From NCBI GenBank assembly GCA_011317545.1, contig WUJK01000018.1, forward strand, positions 1 through 64,000: a stretch of 64,000 bases of DNA, written 5' to 3'. Position numbers and translations under genes: made by a program. Below are positions 1 to 11,600 of the stretch, piece after piece. The notes below the pieces were generated by a model. That model ran no database searches. It was not told the origin of the DNA and worked only from the letters and a program-made list of their open reading frames with translations. This DNA is from Coniella vitis (taxonomy: Eukaryota; Ascomycota; Sordariomycetes; Diaporthales; Schizoparmaceae). Positions within the stretch are counted from its first letter, which is position 1, and the number at the start of each line of letters is the position of its first letter.

Positions 1-1570
1 TAATAAGTAGATTTAAAACGGAAGAATCTAGCTTCTGGAATAAAGCTATTGCTTCTAACGATTCTAAATTACTCGAAGACGAATTCGAGGGAATTCCTCG
101 ATATATCGCCCCTATCGATAGTTTTAAGCCCTCTATAGCTTCTTTTTGCTTATTCGATAGAATAAAAGGGAGCCTTTCGGAATCCTCTAAATCGAAAGAT
201 CGAAATAAATAGCTTAAAAGCCGTTTATAAACGAGCTTATATTGTTGGACTATTCTAGGGTTATACGAGAAAATAAAAGGCTTTTTAGGCTCTTTTTTAA
301 AGCTTCGGCGATTTAACTCTAATAGGGTAACTCTCGGAATAAGCCCCCCGTTTACTAGCCTTTTACCCTCGAGAATAAGCCGGTCTATAGAAGAATAAAC
401 CTCTAAAAGACCCCTTCCTTAGAATTTAGAATCTTCTAGAATAGCTTCCCCTACTAAAGAAGGCTTATAAGGGTCTAATAGCGCTATTAATTTAGCCTTC
501 GGTAACGAGCTCTGCTTTAAATAGTTTATAACCCCTAGCTTTTATAACTAGGGATTTGGACCGTCTTTTTCGTTTAAATCGCGAATAGATATATCGGATT
601 TAAAGCGAATAGATTTAGCTTTCGAAGTAAAAGTAGTTAAATCTATAGATTTAGAGCTACTCGAAGCGCTATTAGACCCCTCGGAATCGCTATTACTAGA
701 CGACGAAAGAAGAACCCTCTGGTTTCTTCTAATAAACGGCCTATTTACTATAGAAGTAAACGGCTCTTTAGAAGAGCTAGAATCTGAAATTTATCGAGAA
801 TTTAATAGAAAGGGCCTATTCCGCTTAGTTCTAGGAATCTAAATAGGGCTACTAATAATACTACTAGTTGCGATTATAGTATTATTAATATCGCTAGTAG
901 AGAAACTAGAGGCCTGATTTAGAATCGACCCTTCTATAGATTCTATAGGGCTAGTAATAGTATTCGCTTCGGGGTTAGGGCTAGAGATAGCCCTAGGGCT
1001 AGAGGTAACCCTAGGGCTAGAAGTAACCCTAGGGTTAGAAGGGCTCTTAAGGCTATTAGGTTTTATAGCTTTAGACGGCTTTTTAACCTAAAAATACGAA
1101 CTAGTATATTTATTTATAAAAAATCGTTGAATATAGACCTTTGATTTATAAAGCTTAATAGCTTTAGTCTTAGGGCGCCCCTTTGCCTGGAAAGTATAAT
1201 CTTTTTGGATATGCTTTAATATCGTTGATTTTTTATACGCTATAAATTCGCATTCTAGGCATTTATAACCTTTCTCTAACCCTAACCCTTCTATAGGGGG
1301 CTCTTCTTTAGTAGGGAAAGTATTAAAACCCTTTAGCTCTTCTTCCGTTTGAATTAAGCCTTCTAAACCTAAAGCCTAAGGCTTAAATTTAGTTTTAAAA
1401 GCTTTATTCGAAATCGAATGCGGCGAGCTATTTAAATGCTTTCTAAGCCGGCTATATATAATAGCTATTTAGCAAATAGGGTATATAATAAGCCTATATT
1501 TCGGAAGGTAATTTAGAAAGCGAAAGGAATATTCGCTCCCCTTTTTAGAGTTAAGGATAGAAGACTCCAT
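1..1570 (-). pseudogene. RIP-decayed OrsD-type (PF12013-like) C2H2 finger protein, 5' part; continues beyond left edge
   Basis: Read on the minus strand from the ATG at 1570, one frame stays recognisable to the window edge and is broken almost only by TAA/TAG codons that replace CAA/CAG, the RIP signature. The N-terminal part has the layout of the OrsD domain: an LPKYRLIIYPIC stretch, a first degenerate finger, then GYKCLECEFIAYKKS followed by KHIQKDY (a C-x2-C finger with its distal His pair partly lost). A Ser/Pro-rich linker follows (about 700-1080), then a basic C-terminal part with LELNRRSFKKEPKKPF and VQQYKLVYKRLLSYLF. OrsD domains occur alone or before helicase-like regions in fungal repeats. 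The C-terminus is outside the window, so the full architecture is unknown. The gene is non-functional as read. Confidence 0.75.
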
Positions 1571-2480
1571 TTTAAACTTTAGAGGCTCTGGAACCTTCTA
1601 TAAAGTCGATAGGTAATAGACTTTAGAGGCTTTGGAACCTTCTAGAAAGTCGATAGTTGATTTTTTAGGGTATATAAAGCCCCTAGAGTAATATACGGTA
1701 ATAGACCTTAGAGGCTATAGAACCTTCTATAAAGTCGATAGGTAGTAGACTTTAGAGGCTTTAGAACCTTCTAGAAAGTCGATAATTGATTTTTTAGGGT
1801 ATATAATGCCCCTAGAGTAAAGTGCGGTAATAAACTATAGAGGCTTTAGAACCTTCTATATAGTCGATAGTTGATTTTTTAGGGTATATAAAGCCCCTAG
1901 AGTAACGTGCGGTAATAGACCTTAGAGGCTTTAGAACCTTCCATAAAGTCGATAGAATATAGTGCGGTAGGTAGCTATAGAGGCTCTATAACCTTCTATA
2001 TAGTCGATAGTTGATTTTTAGGGTATATAAAGCCCCTAGAGTAGAGTGCGGTAATAGACCTTAGAGGCTAATAAACCTTCTATAAAGTCGATAGTTGATT
2101 TTTAGGGTATATAAAGCCCTTAGAGTAGAGTGCGGTAATAGACCTTAGAGGCTAATAAACCTTCTATAAAGTCGATAGTTGATTTTTAGGGTATATAAAG
2201 CCCTTAGAGTAGAGTGCGGTAATAGACCTTAGAGGCTAATAAACCTTCTATAAAGTCGATAGTTGATTTTTAGGGTATATAAAGCCCCTAGAGCAGAGTG
2301 CGGTAATAGACTATAGAGGCTCTATAACCTTTTATATAGTCGATAGTTGATTTTTTAGGGTATATAAAGCCCCTAGAGTAACGTGCGGTAATAGACCTTA
2401 GAGGCTTTAGAACCTTCTATAAAGTCGATAGAATATAGTGCGGTAGGTAGCTATAGAGGCTCTATAACCTTCTAAATAGC
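1571..2480. repeat. 84-bp satellite array upstream of the OrsD pseudogene
   Basis: Tandem units carry conserved blocks: ttagaggct, accttctataaagtcgata, gttgatttttagggtatata and agcccctagagta. Exact 84-bp spacing is seen for gagtagagtgcgg at 2039, 2123 and 2207 and gagcagagtgcgg at 2291. Units at 1580-2030 and near 2400 are longer, with extra copies of the accttctataaagtcgata block. The array directly abuts the start codon of the decayed OrsD gene, so it occupies the former promoter region. Confidence 0.9.
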
Positions 2481-2597
2481 CTATAGTATATAGCTATATA
2501 TACGTATATATATATATATATATATAGATTCTTTTTTATTAAGCCCTCCGGAGGTTTTCTTTTTCCCTCCTTATATACCCTCCGATATTGGTTTACC
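2481..2597. other. AT-rich spacer with a TA dinucleotide run
   Basis: A (TA)n run lies at about 2497-2526, followed by a pyrimidine-rich stretch (2527-2572). No coding signal is seen. Confidence 0.7.
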
Positions 2598-2715
2598 TCC
2601 TAGTACGCTGGGGTGGGCTCGTGAGCACATTTAGAGTTGCCGACAAATTCATTTGTATAGGATTTTCAAAAAATCGTGCTCACGTCGTAGTACGCATCTG
2701 CCCCCACGTATGCAC
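2598..2715. repeat. Small inverted-repeat island not affected by RIP
   Basis: This short stretch keeps many CpA/TpG dinucleotides, unlike its surroundings. cgtgagcac (2630-2638) pairs with gtgctcacg (2676-2684), and the outer ends cctagtacgc and gcactagg are roughly complementary, giving an imperfect stem about 118 bp across. It could be a MITE-like element or another structured relic; no target duplication was resolved. Confidence 0.4.
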
Positions 2716-2930
2716 TAGGGTAACTCGGCGAGTTATTTAGTTATATTACTTAAAAATATATATAAAAAATCAGAAAAGAATTAATAAAAATATATATAGG
2801 GTTATATAAATATATATTACGTAATATACTTAAGGGTTAGGGTAAAAGCGAAAAGAAAAATTAAAAAAAAAATAAATAATAGCTAGAATTTAGAAGGTTT
2901 TAGTAAGACATCTATATATTAATATAAAAG
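2716..2930. other. AT-rich spacer
   Basis: Low-complexity AT-rich DNA between the inverted-repeat island and the minisatellite; nothing else is seen. Confidence 0.6.
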
Positions 2931-3896
2931 GGATAGTCTAGGGTAAGTTAAGTAGAGAGGTCTAGGGTAAATTAAGTAGAGAGGTCTAGGGTAACTAGAG
3001 TATAAGACTTAGAGTAAAAAAGAGTAAATAATATAAAGAGGTCTAAGGTAACTAGAGTATAAGACTTAGAGTAATAGAAAATAAGAAGCGTAAAGGGGTC
3101 TAGGGTAACTAGAGTACGAGACTTAGAGTAAAAAAGAGTAAAATGTATAAAGAGGTCTAGGGTAATTAGAGTATAAGACTTAGAGTAAAAAGGAGTAAAA
3201 GGCGTAGAGAGATCTAGGGTAACTAGGGTATAAGATATAGCGTAGAGAGGTCTAGGGTAACTAGAGTATAAGCTTTAGAGTAATAGAGAGTAAGAAGTAT
3301 AGAGAGGTCTAGGATAACTAGAGTACGAGGTTTAGAGTAAAAAAGAATAAAAAGTATAGAGAGGTCTAGGGTAACTAGAGTACGAGACTAAGAATAAAAA
3401 AGAGTAAAAAGCGTAGAGAGGTTTAGGATAACTAGAGTATAAGATATAGCGTAGAGAGGTTTAGGGTAATTAGAGTACGAGACTTAGGGTAATAGAGAAT
3501 AAGAAGCGTAGAGAGGTCTAGGGTAACTAGAGTATAAGACTTAGAGTAAAAAGGAGTAAAGGGCGTAGAGAGGTCTAGGGTAACTAGAGTGCGAGACTTA
3601 GAGTAAAAAGGACTAAAAGGCGTAGAGAGGTCTAGGGTAACTAGAGTACGAGACTTAGAGTAAAAAGGACTAAAAGGCGTAGAGAGGTCTAGGGTAACTA
3701 GAGTACGAGACTTAGAGTAAAAAGGAGTAAAAGGCGTAGAGAGTTCTAGGGTAACTAGGGTATAAGATATAGCGTAGAGAGGTCTAGGGTAACTAGAGTA
3801 CGAGGTTTAGAGTATAAGATATAGCGTAGAGAGGTCTAGGGTAATTAGAGTATAAGACTTAGAGTAATAGAGAATAAGAAGCGTAGAGAGGTCTAG

Positions 3897-4356
3897 TATA
3901 ATGATCCTTGCCTGAATCCCGGATTCTGGAAGTACCTATAAGTTGTATGTTAGCAGGTGGGGAAGTATTACCTTTAAGTCTTCGTACGTTGTCGAGCAAT
4001 ATCAAGTGTTACAAGTGATCAAGAGGGATTACCCTATTATATAAAATAATACTTAGATTTATAACTAAAGACTATAAGGAAACTATCTAATATTAAGCCG
4101 TAAACTCCTATCCTTATATCCTTCTATTATCTTGGTGAGTCGATATAGTCGATATCGATCCTATCGATCTATAGTGTGCTAGTCGATGCAGTCGATATCG
4201 ATTCTATCGATCGTGCAACTATTAGAACCCTAACCCTGATTATATCGCTCTGTGTTCTTATATAAGAGATCCCTATCGGTCCGTTAAGGTTCCGATTCGT
4301 TAGTATATAGTTACGCTGGCCTGTTCCTATAACCTGTATAACCGTGGGTTATAATA
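3897..4356 (-). mobile_element. Solo LTR (type C) of the 7.57-kb Gypsy family, minus orientation
   Basis: The 460-bp insertion begins tataatgatccttgcc and ends gtgggttataata, the RIP-altered TG...CA ends of the family LTR. It is flanked by a perfect 5-bp duplication, tctag (3892-3896 and 4357-4361), that belongs to the minisatellite unit. Its central segment carries repeats of gtcgatatcgat type, which defines LTR type C here. It keeps more CpA/TpG than most LTRs in the window, suggesting a relatively recent insertion. Confidence 0.93.
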
Positions 4357-4500
4357 TCTAGGGTAACTAGAGTATAAGACTTAGAGTAAAAAGGAGTAAA
4401 GGGCGTAAAGAGGTCTAGGGTAACTAGAATACGAGACTTAGAGTAAAAAGGAGTAAAAAGCGTAGAGAGGTTTAGGGTAAGTAGGGTACGAGACTTAGAG

Positions 4501-4955
4501 TAATAGAGAGTAAGAAGTATAGAAAGGTCTAGGGTAACTAGAGTACGAGGTTTAGAGTAAAAAAGAGTAAAAAGCGTAGAGAGGTCTAGGGTAATTAGAG
4601 TACGAGGTTTAGAGTAAAAAAGAGTAAAAAGCGTAGAGAGGTCTAGGGTAAGTAGGGTACGAGACTTAGAGTAATAGAGAGTAAGAAGTATAGAAAGGTC
4701 TAGGGTAACTAGAGTACGAGGTTTAGAGTAAAAAAGAGTAAAAAGCGTAGAGAGGTCTAGGGTAATTAGAGTACGAGGTTTAGAGTAAAAAAGAGTAAAA
4801 AGCGTAGAGAGGTCTAGGGTAAGTAGGGTACGAGACTTAGAGTAATAGAGAGTAAGAAGTATAGAAAGGTCTAGGGTAACTAGAGTACGAGGTTTAGAGT
4901 AAAAAAGAGTAAAAAGCGTAGAGAGGTTTAGGGTAAGTAGGGTACGAGACTTAGA
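4501..4955. repeat. Higher-order repeat of 171 bp (3 x 57) in the minisatellite
   Basis: The variant taatagagagtaagaagta recurs at 4501, 4672 and 4843, exactly 171 bp apart, with two differing units between each pair. Two full 171-bp periods and part of a third are present, so blocks of three units have been amplified together. Confidence 0.85.
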
Positions 4956-5095
4956 TTTATATAAAGTAAATAATATAGAGAGGTTTAAAGTAACTAGGGT
5001 ATAAGACTTAGATTTATATAAAGTAAATAATATAGAGAGGTTTAAAATAACTAGGGTATAAGACTTAGAGTAAAAAGCGTAGAAAGGGTTAAAAT

Positions 5096-6757
5096 AATAA
5101 GATTATAAAGCTTAAACTAATATATATATAAAGATTTATAATAACTATAATAAAAGATTTATAGAAAATAAATAATATAATAAAAAAACTTAAGTTTTTT
5201 TTTATTTTTTAAAAAAAGAAGTTCCGTATTCGAGGTGACTAGGGGCTATTTACGTAAGCCCTTTAACCCTGCCTAATAGGACGATTATATATACTCTGCG
5301 GTTATACTTTGTATATATATATATATATTCTGCGGTTATACTTTATATATATATTTTCCTATAACCGTTCTATCGAGCAGGGGTATTACACCATTACGCG
5401 GCTAACCCTTCTAGTTATACTATAATTTAATACTATATAACCCACTTATGATTATCAGAAAAACTTATTAGCAGTTTCCCCGACGTCACACTCGAACACG
5501 GAACTTCTAGCATCGTAGTCGGCCGTCGAAACGACTCGACTACTTTGCTTTTTAGTGAAAACTCTGATTTTTTCCGAACTTATATAGTTAACTTTACTTT
5601 AGTGAAAAAAAAACATATAATAATATAGCCACTATAGTGCATCCGGTATTAATCGAAAGCTCTAGATTCCAGCTATTTAAATATATTATTTATATTTTTA
5701 TAGCCTCTATATCCGCCGAGATATTCGGGGTTAAAGTTAGTAGGTTTACCCGGGTAAGAGTGGGTTTAAGTGGGTTTAGAATTTCTTATCGTTCTTATCG
5801 GGGCTAAGCGAGTTCTGGAATAACGCCCTAGGTTTAAGGTTAGGGTTAAAGAAAAATAGTACGTTAAATAGCCCTAAATCTAAGAAATCTAGCTATATAT
5901 TTTATATTATTCTAAGACGAATACTTATTTAAATAATAATACTATTATATTTCTATAGAAAAAAAGAAAAGAAAAAAAAGAAAAAAAAGGAAAACAGGCT
6001 ATATTTATATACTATATTTATTTACTATATAGAATATATATAGAGATATATATAGAAAGAGATATATATAGTATTTATTTATATTCTATTATAATCTTTT
6101 TATTTTTTTCTTATAGTAACTTCTCTTTTAAAAAAGAATAATATTATTATATAGTATTATCGAGTATTTATAGTAAGAAAAGAGGGTAAGGGCTTACAGT
6201 TAGATTATATAAATATTCTTTAGTTTATTATAATAATACTTTTATTTAAAGAGGATTAGTAAATAATAAAAATATATTGAAATTTCGATACTTTATTCCT
6301 CTTTTATAAATATTTTCAACTTATCGTAAATAGAACTTATATATAATAATACTATATATAGATATATATAGATAGATAAGATAAATAATAGTAAAGGGTG
6401 AAAAGATTCTTTATTAATAAATAGATATATATCCTTTCTTCTTCCTTTTTTTTTCCGTTCTTTTTTTTTTTTCTTTTTTCTATACTACGGAATCTTCTTT
6501 TCCTTCTCGCGCCTTTCTCTTTCCGATTCCCGGGGTAGTATAATAGAAGAAAGTACGTTATTTTAGACGGAGAAGAAAAAAGGATTTTAGGTAGGTGGGG
6601 CTGAAAAGTGGGTCCCCTAAGGGGGGTATATTTTTATTAGTATTCTCGAGGTTTTGGATATCTAGGACCTTATATACCGGGGTCCGAAAAAAGTAGAGAC
6701 TTTTATAGGGACTTTGTAAATAGAATCAGATCTGATTCTATTTAATAATTACTATTA
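5096..6757. other. AT-rich region without recognisable gene
   Basis: RIP-type DNA with A/T homopolymers, TA runs and pyrimidine tracts (around 6440-6480). A stretch at about 5447-5610 retains many CpA/TpG and so resembles non-duplicated sequence. A duplicated block with ctgcggttatacttt occurs at about 5297 and 5330. No conserved reading frame is seen on either strand. Confidence 0.6.
6721..6740. repeat. Perfect 20-bp palindrome
   Basis: tagaatcagatctgattcta is its own reverse complement. It lies next to the point where homology to the A1 element ends (about 6758). Confidence 0.9.
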
Positions 6758-6853
6758 GGGCTACTATTTATATTAGGTTCTTAGCTTATTATATTCCGTA
6801 TCGTATATATACTACGGCTTATCGCTATAGGCGCGCTTGATTTTCTTCCTTAG
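6758..6853 (-). pseudogene. A1 Gypsy element gag remnant, distal piece, left of EB
   Basis: The reverse complement matches the E1 sequence at about 30760-30850 (gag/pol junction region). The same element continues at 14121 after the EB insertion. Homology stops near 6758, so A1 is 3'-truncated and its pol and left LTR are missing here. Confidence 0.75.
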
Positions 6854-7192
6854 TATAAACGGGCATCGAGAGAGCGTTCGTAATTTCGATCCTAATTTCT
6901 ATTATTAACTAACTTAAGGAGAGAAGTAAGTATAGTATCTATATAGCGGCGCGAGAGCTGCTTTTAAATAGCTCTTACGTTTAGAATCCACCCGTAGATA
7001 GAGTTTTCTATAGGTCTACCGTTAATACGGGTCCTATTACCGATAGTCTTTTATATAGCTTATAAGCTACTCGGAAGATACTCTTGTTTAGCGCTTATAT
7101 AATACTAGTCTCTAAACGAGAAGGGAATATATTAACTAAGGCTTCGTACCCTAATATACCGAAGCCGTATATTTACCCGTAGGCTTATAATA
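6854..7192 (-). repeat. EB 3' LTR (339 bp)
   Basis: It aligns end to end with 13777-14115. Differences are almost all C/T or G/A transitions. Confidence 0.93.
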
Positions 7193-7199
7193 TTACCCC

Positions 7200-8640
7200 C
7201 CCGCTTAGGCCGAACGCCCTCCTATAGAGCCGTATATAGTATAATAGCTACCTAAAAAGTATAACGATATAACGCCGCTACGCCCGCCTACCCTAGTAAA
7301 GGAGCCTTATCCTTATACCTAGCGAGTATAAAAGGAGTCTTATATCCGCGGAGCTCCCTTTAACCTAGCTTTCGGCGAATCTATAAGTTCTACCGCCTAT
7401 TATTCGTTAATAAAATAATAGTAACGCCCTTAACTTAGTAAGCGGTTATAAACGTAATATCTTTATTCTTTAGAGCTTCGAAAAAGTATAAATACCCCCT
7501 TAACCCCTATTCTAGGGGTTATTCCTTTCTCTTAATTAAACTAAAGCCCTTACGAGTTATATAAAACTAACCCCTATAATAATAAGGTAAATATTACGCC
7601 TTCTTTATTCGTCTTCTACTTATACTTAGCTCTACTAGTAATATAAATATTACTACTCGCTCTAAGCAAACTAGTATAACTCTTACCGCTATACCTACCG
7701 CTATTACCCCTACCGTTACTATAAGTTCTATAGCTACTCCTATAGCGGTAATACCCGTAGCTATAGCTATAGCTACTCCTATCGCGCTTATTATTACTCC
7801 TACCGCTACTATCCTTACCCCTACCGCCGCTTAGCTTGATAAGGCCGTTAATAAGCTTATTTAGAGCGTTATTACTATTAACCCGTAGCTCTAACCTTGT
7901 ATTACCCTCCCTGAGGGTATTAGGGATAAGTAATACCTACCCTATATTATAAGGGCTTCTAAAAACCCCCTCTCCCTCTACTTTTATAGTATTAGTAAAT
8001 AACGCTTACCCTATTTCTTTATAGCTTACTAACTATTATAGCCGGCGCCCGTTATTTCCCTTATAAGATAAATAAGAAGGGTAAGAACTCCGGCTATTCC
8101 TATACCCCCCTTTACTAAACCGACGAGATATATACTATTATTATTACTATAGTTAACTATTCCCTTACTTATAATACTTCCGACCTTAGTATATACTACT
8201 CTTTCCCTATTTACGCCTCCCCGTACTTATATATTTTAAATACTCTCCGCCCCTAAGCCCTCGCCGCTCTCGCTATATATTATACCTATAACTACCTACC
8301 TAAGTTAGATAAGACTTAGGTTAGCTATAATAAGGTTCGGTTACTAAATAATAAGTATACCTATAGCGTATATACCCCCTACTCCTTCCCTACTTATATC
8401 CTACTAACTTTATACTAATACTATAGCCGTAAGCTTATATACTATTAAGCGGTAGCGTTAGAGGATATTATCGACTTATTAGCGAAGCTTATAAAAGGGG
8501 GTAATAAGGGTAAGGGCTTAGTTAATACTAAAATAAAGTATAGTATTAATAATAACCCTTATTCTAGTAAAACTAAGGAGAGTAATTATAATAATAAGGA
8601 GGAGGTAAGCGAGGATAAGTAGGTAGCTATATTAGTACGC
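7200..8640 (+). pseudogene. Decayed antisense ORF between EB pol and 3' LTR
   Basis: On the plus strand, opposite to gag-pol, one frame is interrupted only by RIP-type stops. It shows a Thr/Ala/Ile-rich low-complexity section (about 7680-7830), then LDKAVNKLIQSVITINPQLQ, and a conserved-looking C-terminal half with YASPYLYILNTLRPQAL and LAKLIKGGNKGKGLV. The family is not recognised. Position and polarity match the antisense ORFs of the other Gypsy family in this window, but the sequence looks unrelated. It could be a transduced host gene or a retroelement accessory gene. Confidence 0.5.
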
Positions 8641-8644
8641 GTTT

Positions 8645-11600
8645 CGTATATAATTTTCTTTTTATTTATAATACTTAATTTCCTCGCTCTTCTTCTCTAC
8701 GACTTTAGGCTATTATAACTTATAGCGCTACTATAGCGTTACTCGAACTCCTTAAGAGTAACTATATCTTTAAATTCGGATAATAGCTATTAATCTAGCT
8801 AATCCTATCCGACCTATTTAACTAGGACTTCGCGTTATAGCGTTCCGTCCGTTTTCGTATAGCCTCTACGCGGCTTATTATATACTTTAATAATACTTTC
8901 TACCTAATACTCGGGTTCCTTTCCCTTTTTAACTATAATAGGGTTAGGCCGGTATTCTCTTTATATCTATAATAGGAGCGGGTTTTATATAGCTCGAATT
9001 AGGAGATCTATATAGAAATAAGGGTAAATACCCGGCGGGACGTCTAATTCTACTATATAAGGGCTAACGATATATATTACGGTATACTTCTCGTATAGCT
9101 AGGCTAACTTCTTTAAAGGGCGGTCGGTAGTAATATTTCGTAGGGAGAGCTAAACCTTATCGCCCTTAATAAGCCGCTCTATAACTACTTATAACTTATT
9201 TATAGATTCTTCTATTCGTTACTATACGACTACTATTACGGCTTAAGCGAAAGTAATTACGTTTTTAAGCTATTAGATAAAATTCTCGGCTTAAACTCTA
9301 AGCGCTTACGCTAGTAATATACTACGCTCTACCTATTCGATTAGATCTATATAATAGCCGTATAGGATAAAGAATAGGCTAAAGCTAATTATACTAATAT
9401 TCCTATTATTAATAGCTAGTTAAGCGCCGGGTAGGAGTATCGGCTAATCTAATTATATATATATAACGAACGCTCGGAGGTAGTTTATAACCTCTTAGTT
9501 TACCCTTTCTATAGCTTTATCCGTCTATAAGTAGAAAGCGGTATTTAAGCGCTACTCTATCTTTATAAGCTTATATAATCGGCGCTAAAACCCTTCTACC
9601 TAGTTCGAGCCTTAGTTACTAACTATTACCTTAGGGAAACTATAGAACCGCTAGTAATAATATAAGAACCGCTCTATATATACTTCCGCGCTTATACTAT
9701 ATATAGCTTCGAGTATAATAGCTTTCGTTAGTCGGTTTATAATTACTATTAAATAAGCCTCTCTTATATTATCCTTATAGGGGAGGTTAATTATAAAGTC
9801 TACGGATAACTCGCTCTATACCCGCTTAAGTACTAATAGGGGCTTAAAAAGGCCTTTCCTCTAATATCTTTATACTATCTTACGTTTATAAATATCGTAA
9901 TTTTATATAAACCGCCGAATACTACGGTATATACCTAGCTAGAAATAGCCCCTCGTTATTATTATAATAGTAATATCCCTCCCTAGGTAGCTAAATAGGG
10001 TAGAATCGTAGATACTCTATATTAGTTTAGTATATAGGGGTTCTTAATCCGGTAACTAGAGCTATTTATAGAACTTAAGTAATCCTTTCTTATCGATCGA
10101 ATACTCTATTATAAATACCTTAATAGGCTTACCTTCGGATATCTATAAGTAAGGGGGAAAAGAGCGTTTACCCTTATAAACTACGCCTATAAGCTAGGAG
10201 TATACTTTATTATATAAGGTAGTATCGTCCTATAAGCGCTAGAGCTCCTTTTATATAAAAACTTCGTTACCTATTAGTAATAGCTTATTATATATTATAA
10301 CTTAGCTTATCTCTATTAATAATAAAAGCTAGATTTACCTACCGGTAAGGCGTTTATTAGATATATTATATAGTATATCCTGCTCCCTCCTCGAAACGGC
10401 GTTTAAACGCTTACTAGCTGCTCCCGCGTAGTAGACTAAATAGTATCGAAAATAAGCTATTATCTCGGACTAGCAGACCTACCTTTCGGTAAAATACTAT
10501 AATATTATAAAATATTCAAGGTTCTTATAATCCGAGTAAATCGTAAATAATAATATAATACCCCTAAGCTCTATATCTTATACTCTTAGGTAATTAATAA
10601 TAGCTAATAGTTCCTTATTATAAATCTCGTAGTTATACTCTATAGGGCTTAAGTAGCGTAAGTAATATACTACCGGGCGGAGGATACCGTACTTATCCCT
10701 CTAAGAGAGGTAGCCGCTTAATAAATAGCTAGAATAGTCCGCCTTTAGTACTATCTCCTTATCCGGATCCTATTAGGCGAATATAGGCTTACTAATAAAG
10801 AGATACTTTAGCTATTCGAATATAGCTTCTTCCTACTCCCCGAACCTAAATAAGACCCCCTTTTTAGTTAAGGCTAGGAGGGGCTCTACGATTTCGGAAT
10901 AATTAGCGATAAACTAACGATAAAAGTTTATAAATCCTAGGAAGCTATAGACTCCTTTAACCGTCTTCGGAGCCTCCTAATTATATATAATATATACCTT
11001 CTCGGGGTTTATATAAATCCCTACCCCCGCTTCGATAATAAAGCCTAAGTATTTCGTCTCGGTTACGCCGAATTCGTACTTAATAATATCTAAATTTAGA
11101 CCTATTACTTCGAAAGCGTATAATACTAGCTTTACCTTTATTCGGTAATCTTTAGCTATACCGTCGGTATATACTAGAATATTATCGATATAAGCTAAAT
11201 AGAAGATATCTAGGTAGGGGCGTAGAGCGTTATTAATATAGCGTTAGAATATTATAGGAGCGCCTATAAATCCGAACGGGGTTATTAGCTATTCGAAGAG
11301 GCTATACCTTATACGAAAGGCGGTCTTCTACTTATCTCCTTCCTTAATATAAAGCTTATAAAACGCTGCTTATATATCGAGCTTAGTAAAATATTTAGTA
11401 TTTACGATATTAGATAGGGTCTTTTTAATAAGGGGGAGTAGGTAATAATCGGCTTCCGAAATAGTATTAAGTATACGATAATTTATATAAAAACGGAGGC
11501 TACCCCCTAGTTTCTTAATAAAGATTACGGGAGCTTTTATTAAGGAGCTACTAGCTCTAATATAACCTATATCGAGTAGCTCGGTAAGAGTTTTCCTTAA

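Larger units (their letters stand above)
2931..5095. repeat. 57-bp minisatellite array
   Basis: About 30 tandem units are built on gtctagggtaactagagta, then gagacttagagtaaaaa and a variable gtaaaaggcgtagagag tail. Exact 57-bp spacing is seen at 3573, 3630 and 3687. Units vary mostly by transitions and by short or long tails (some units 33-40 bp). The array is interrupted by a solo LTR at 3897-4356. No ORF is present. Confidence 0.93.

Noticed and set aside
2931..5095. Telomeric repeat array or CRISPR-like array
   Set aside because: The units contain ctagggtaac, not TTAGGG repeats, and there are no unique spacers between constant repeats; it is a minisatellite.
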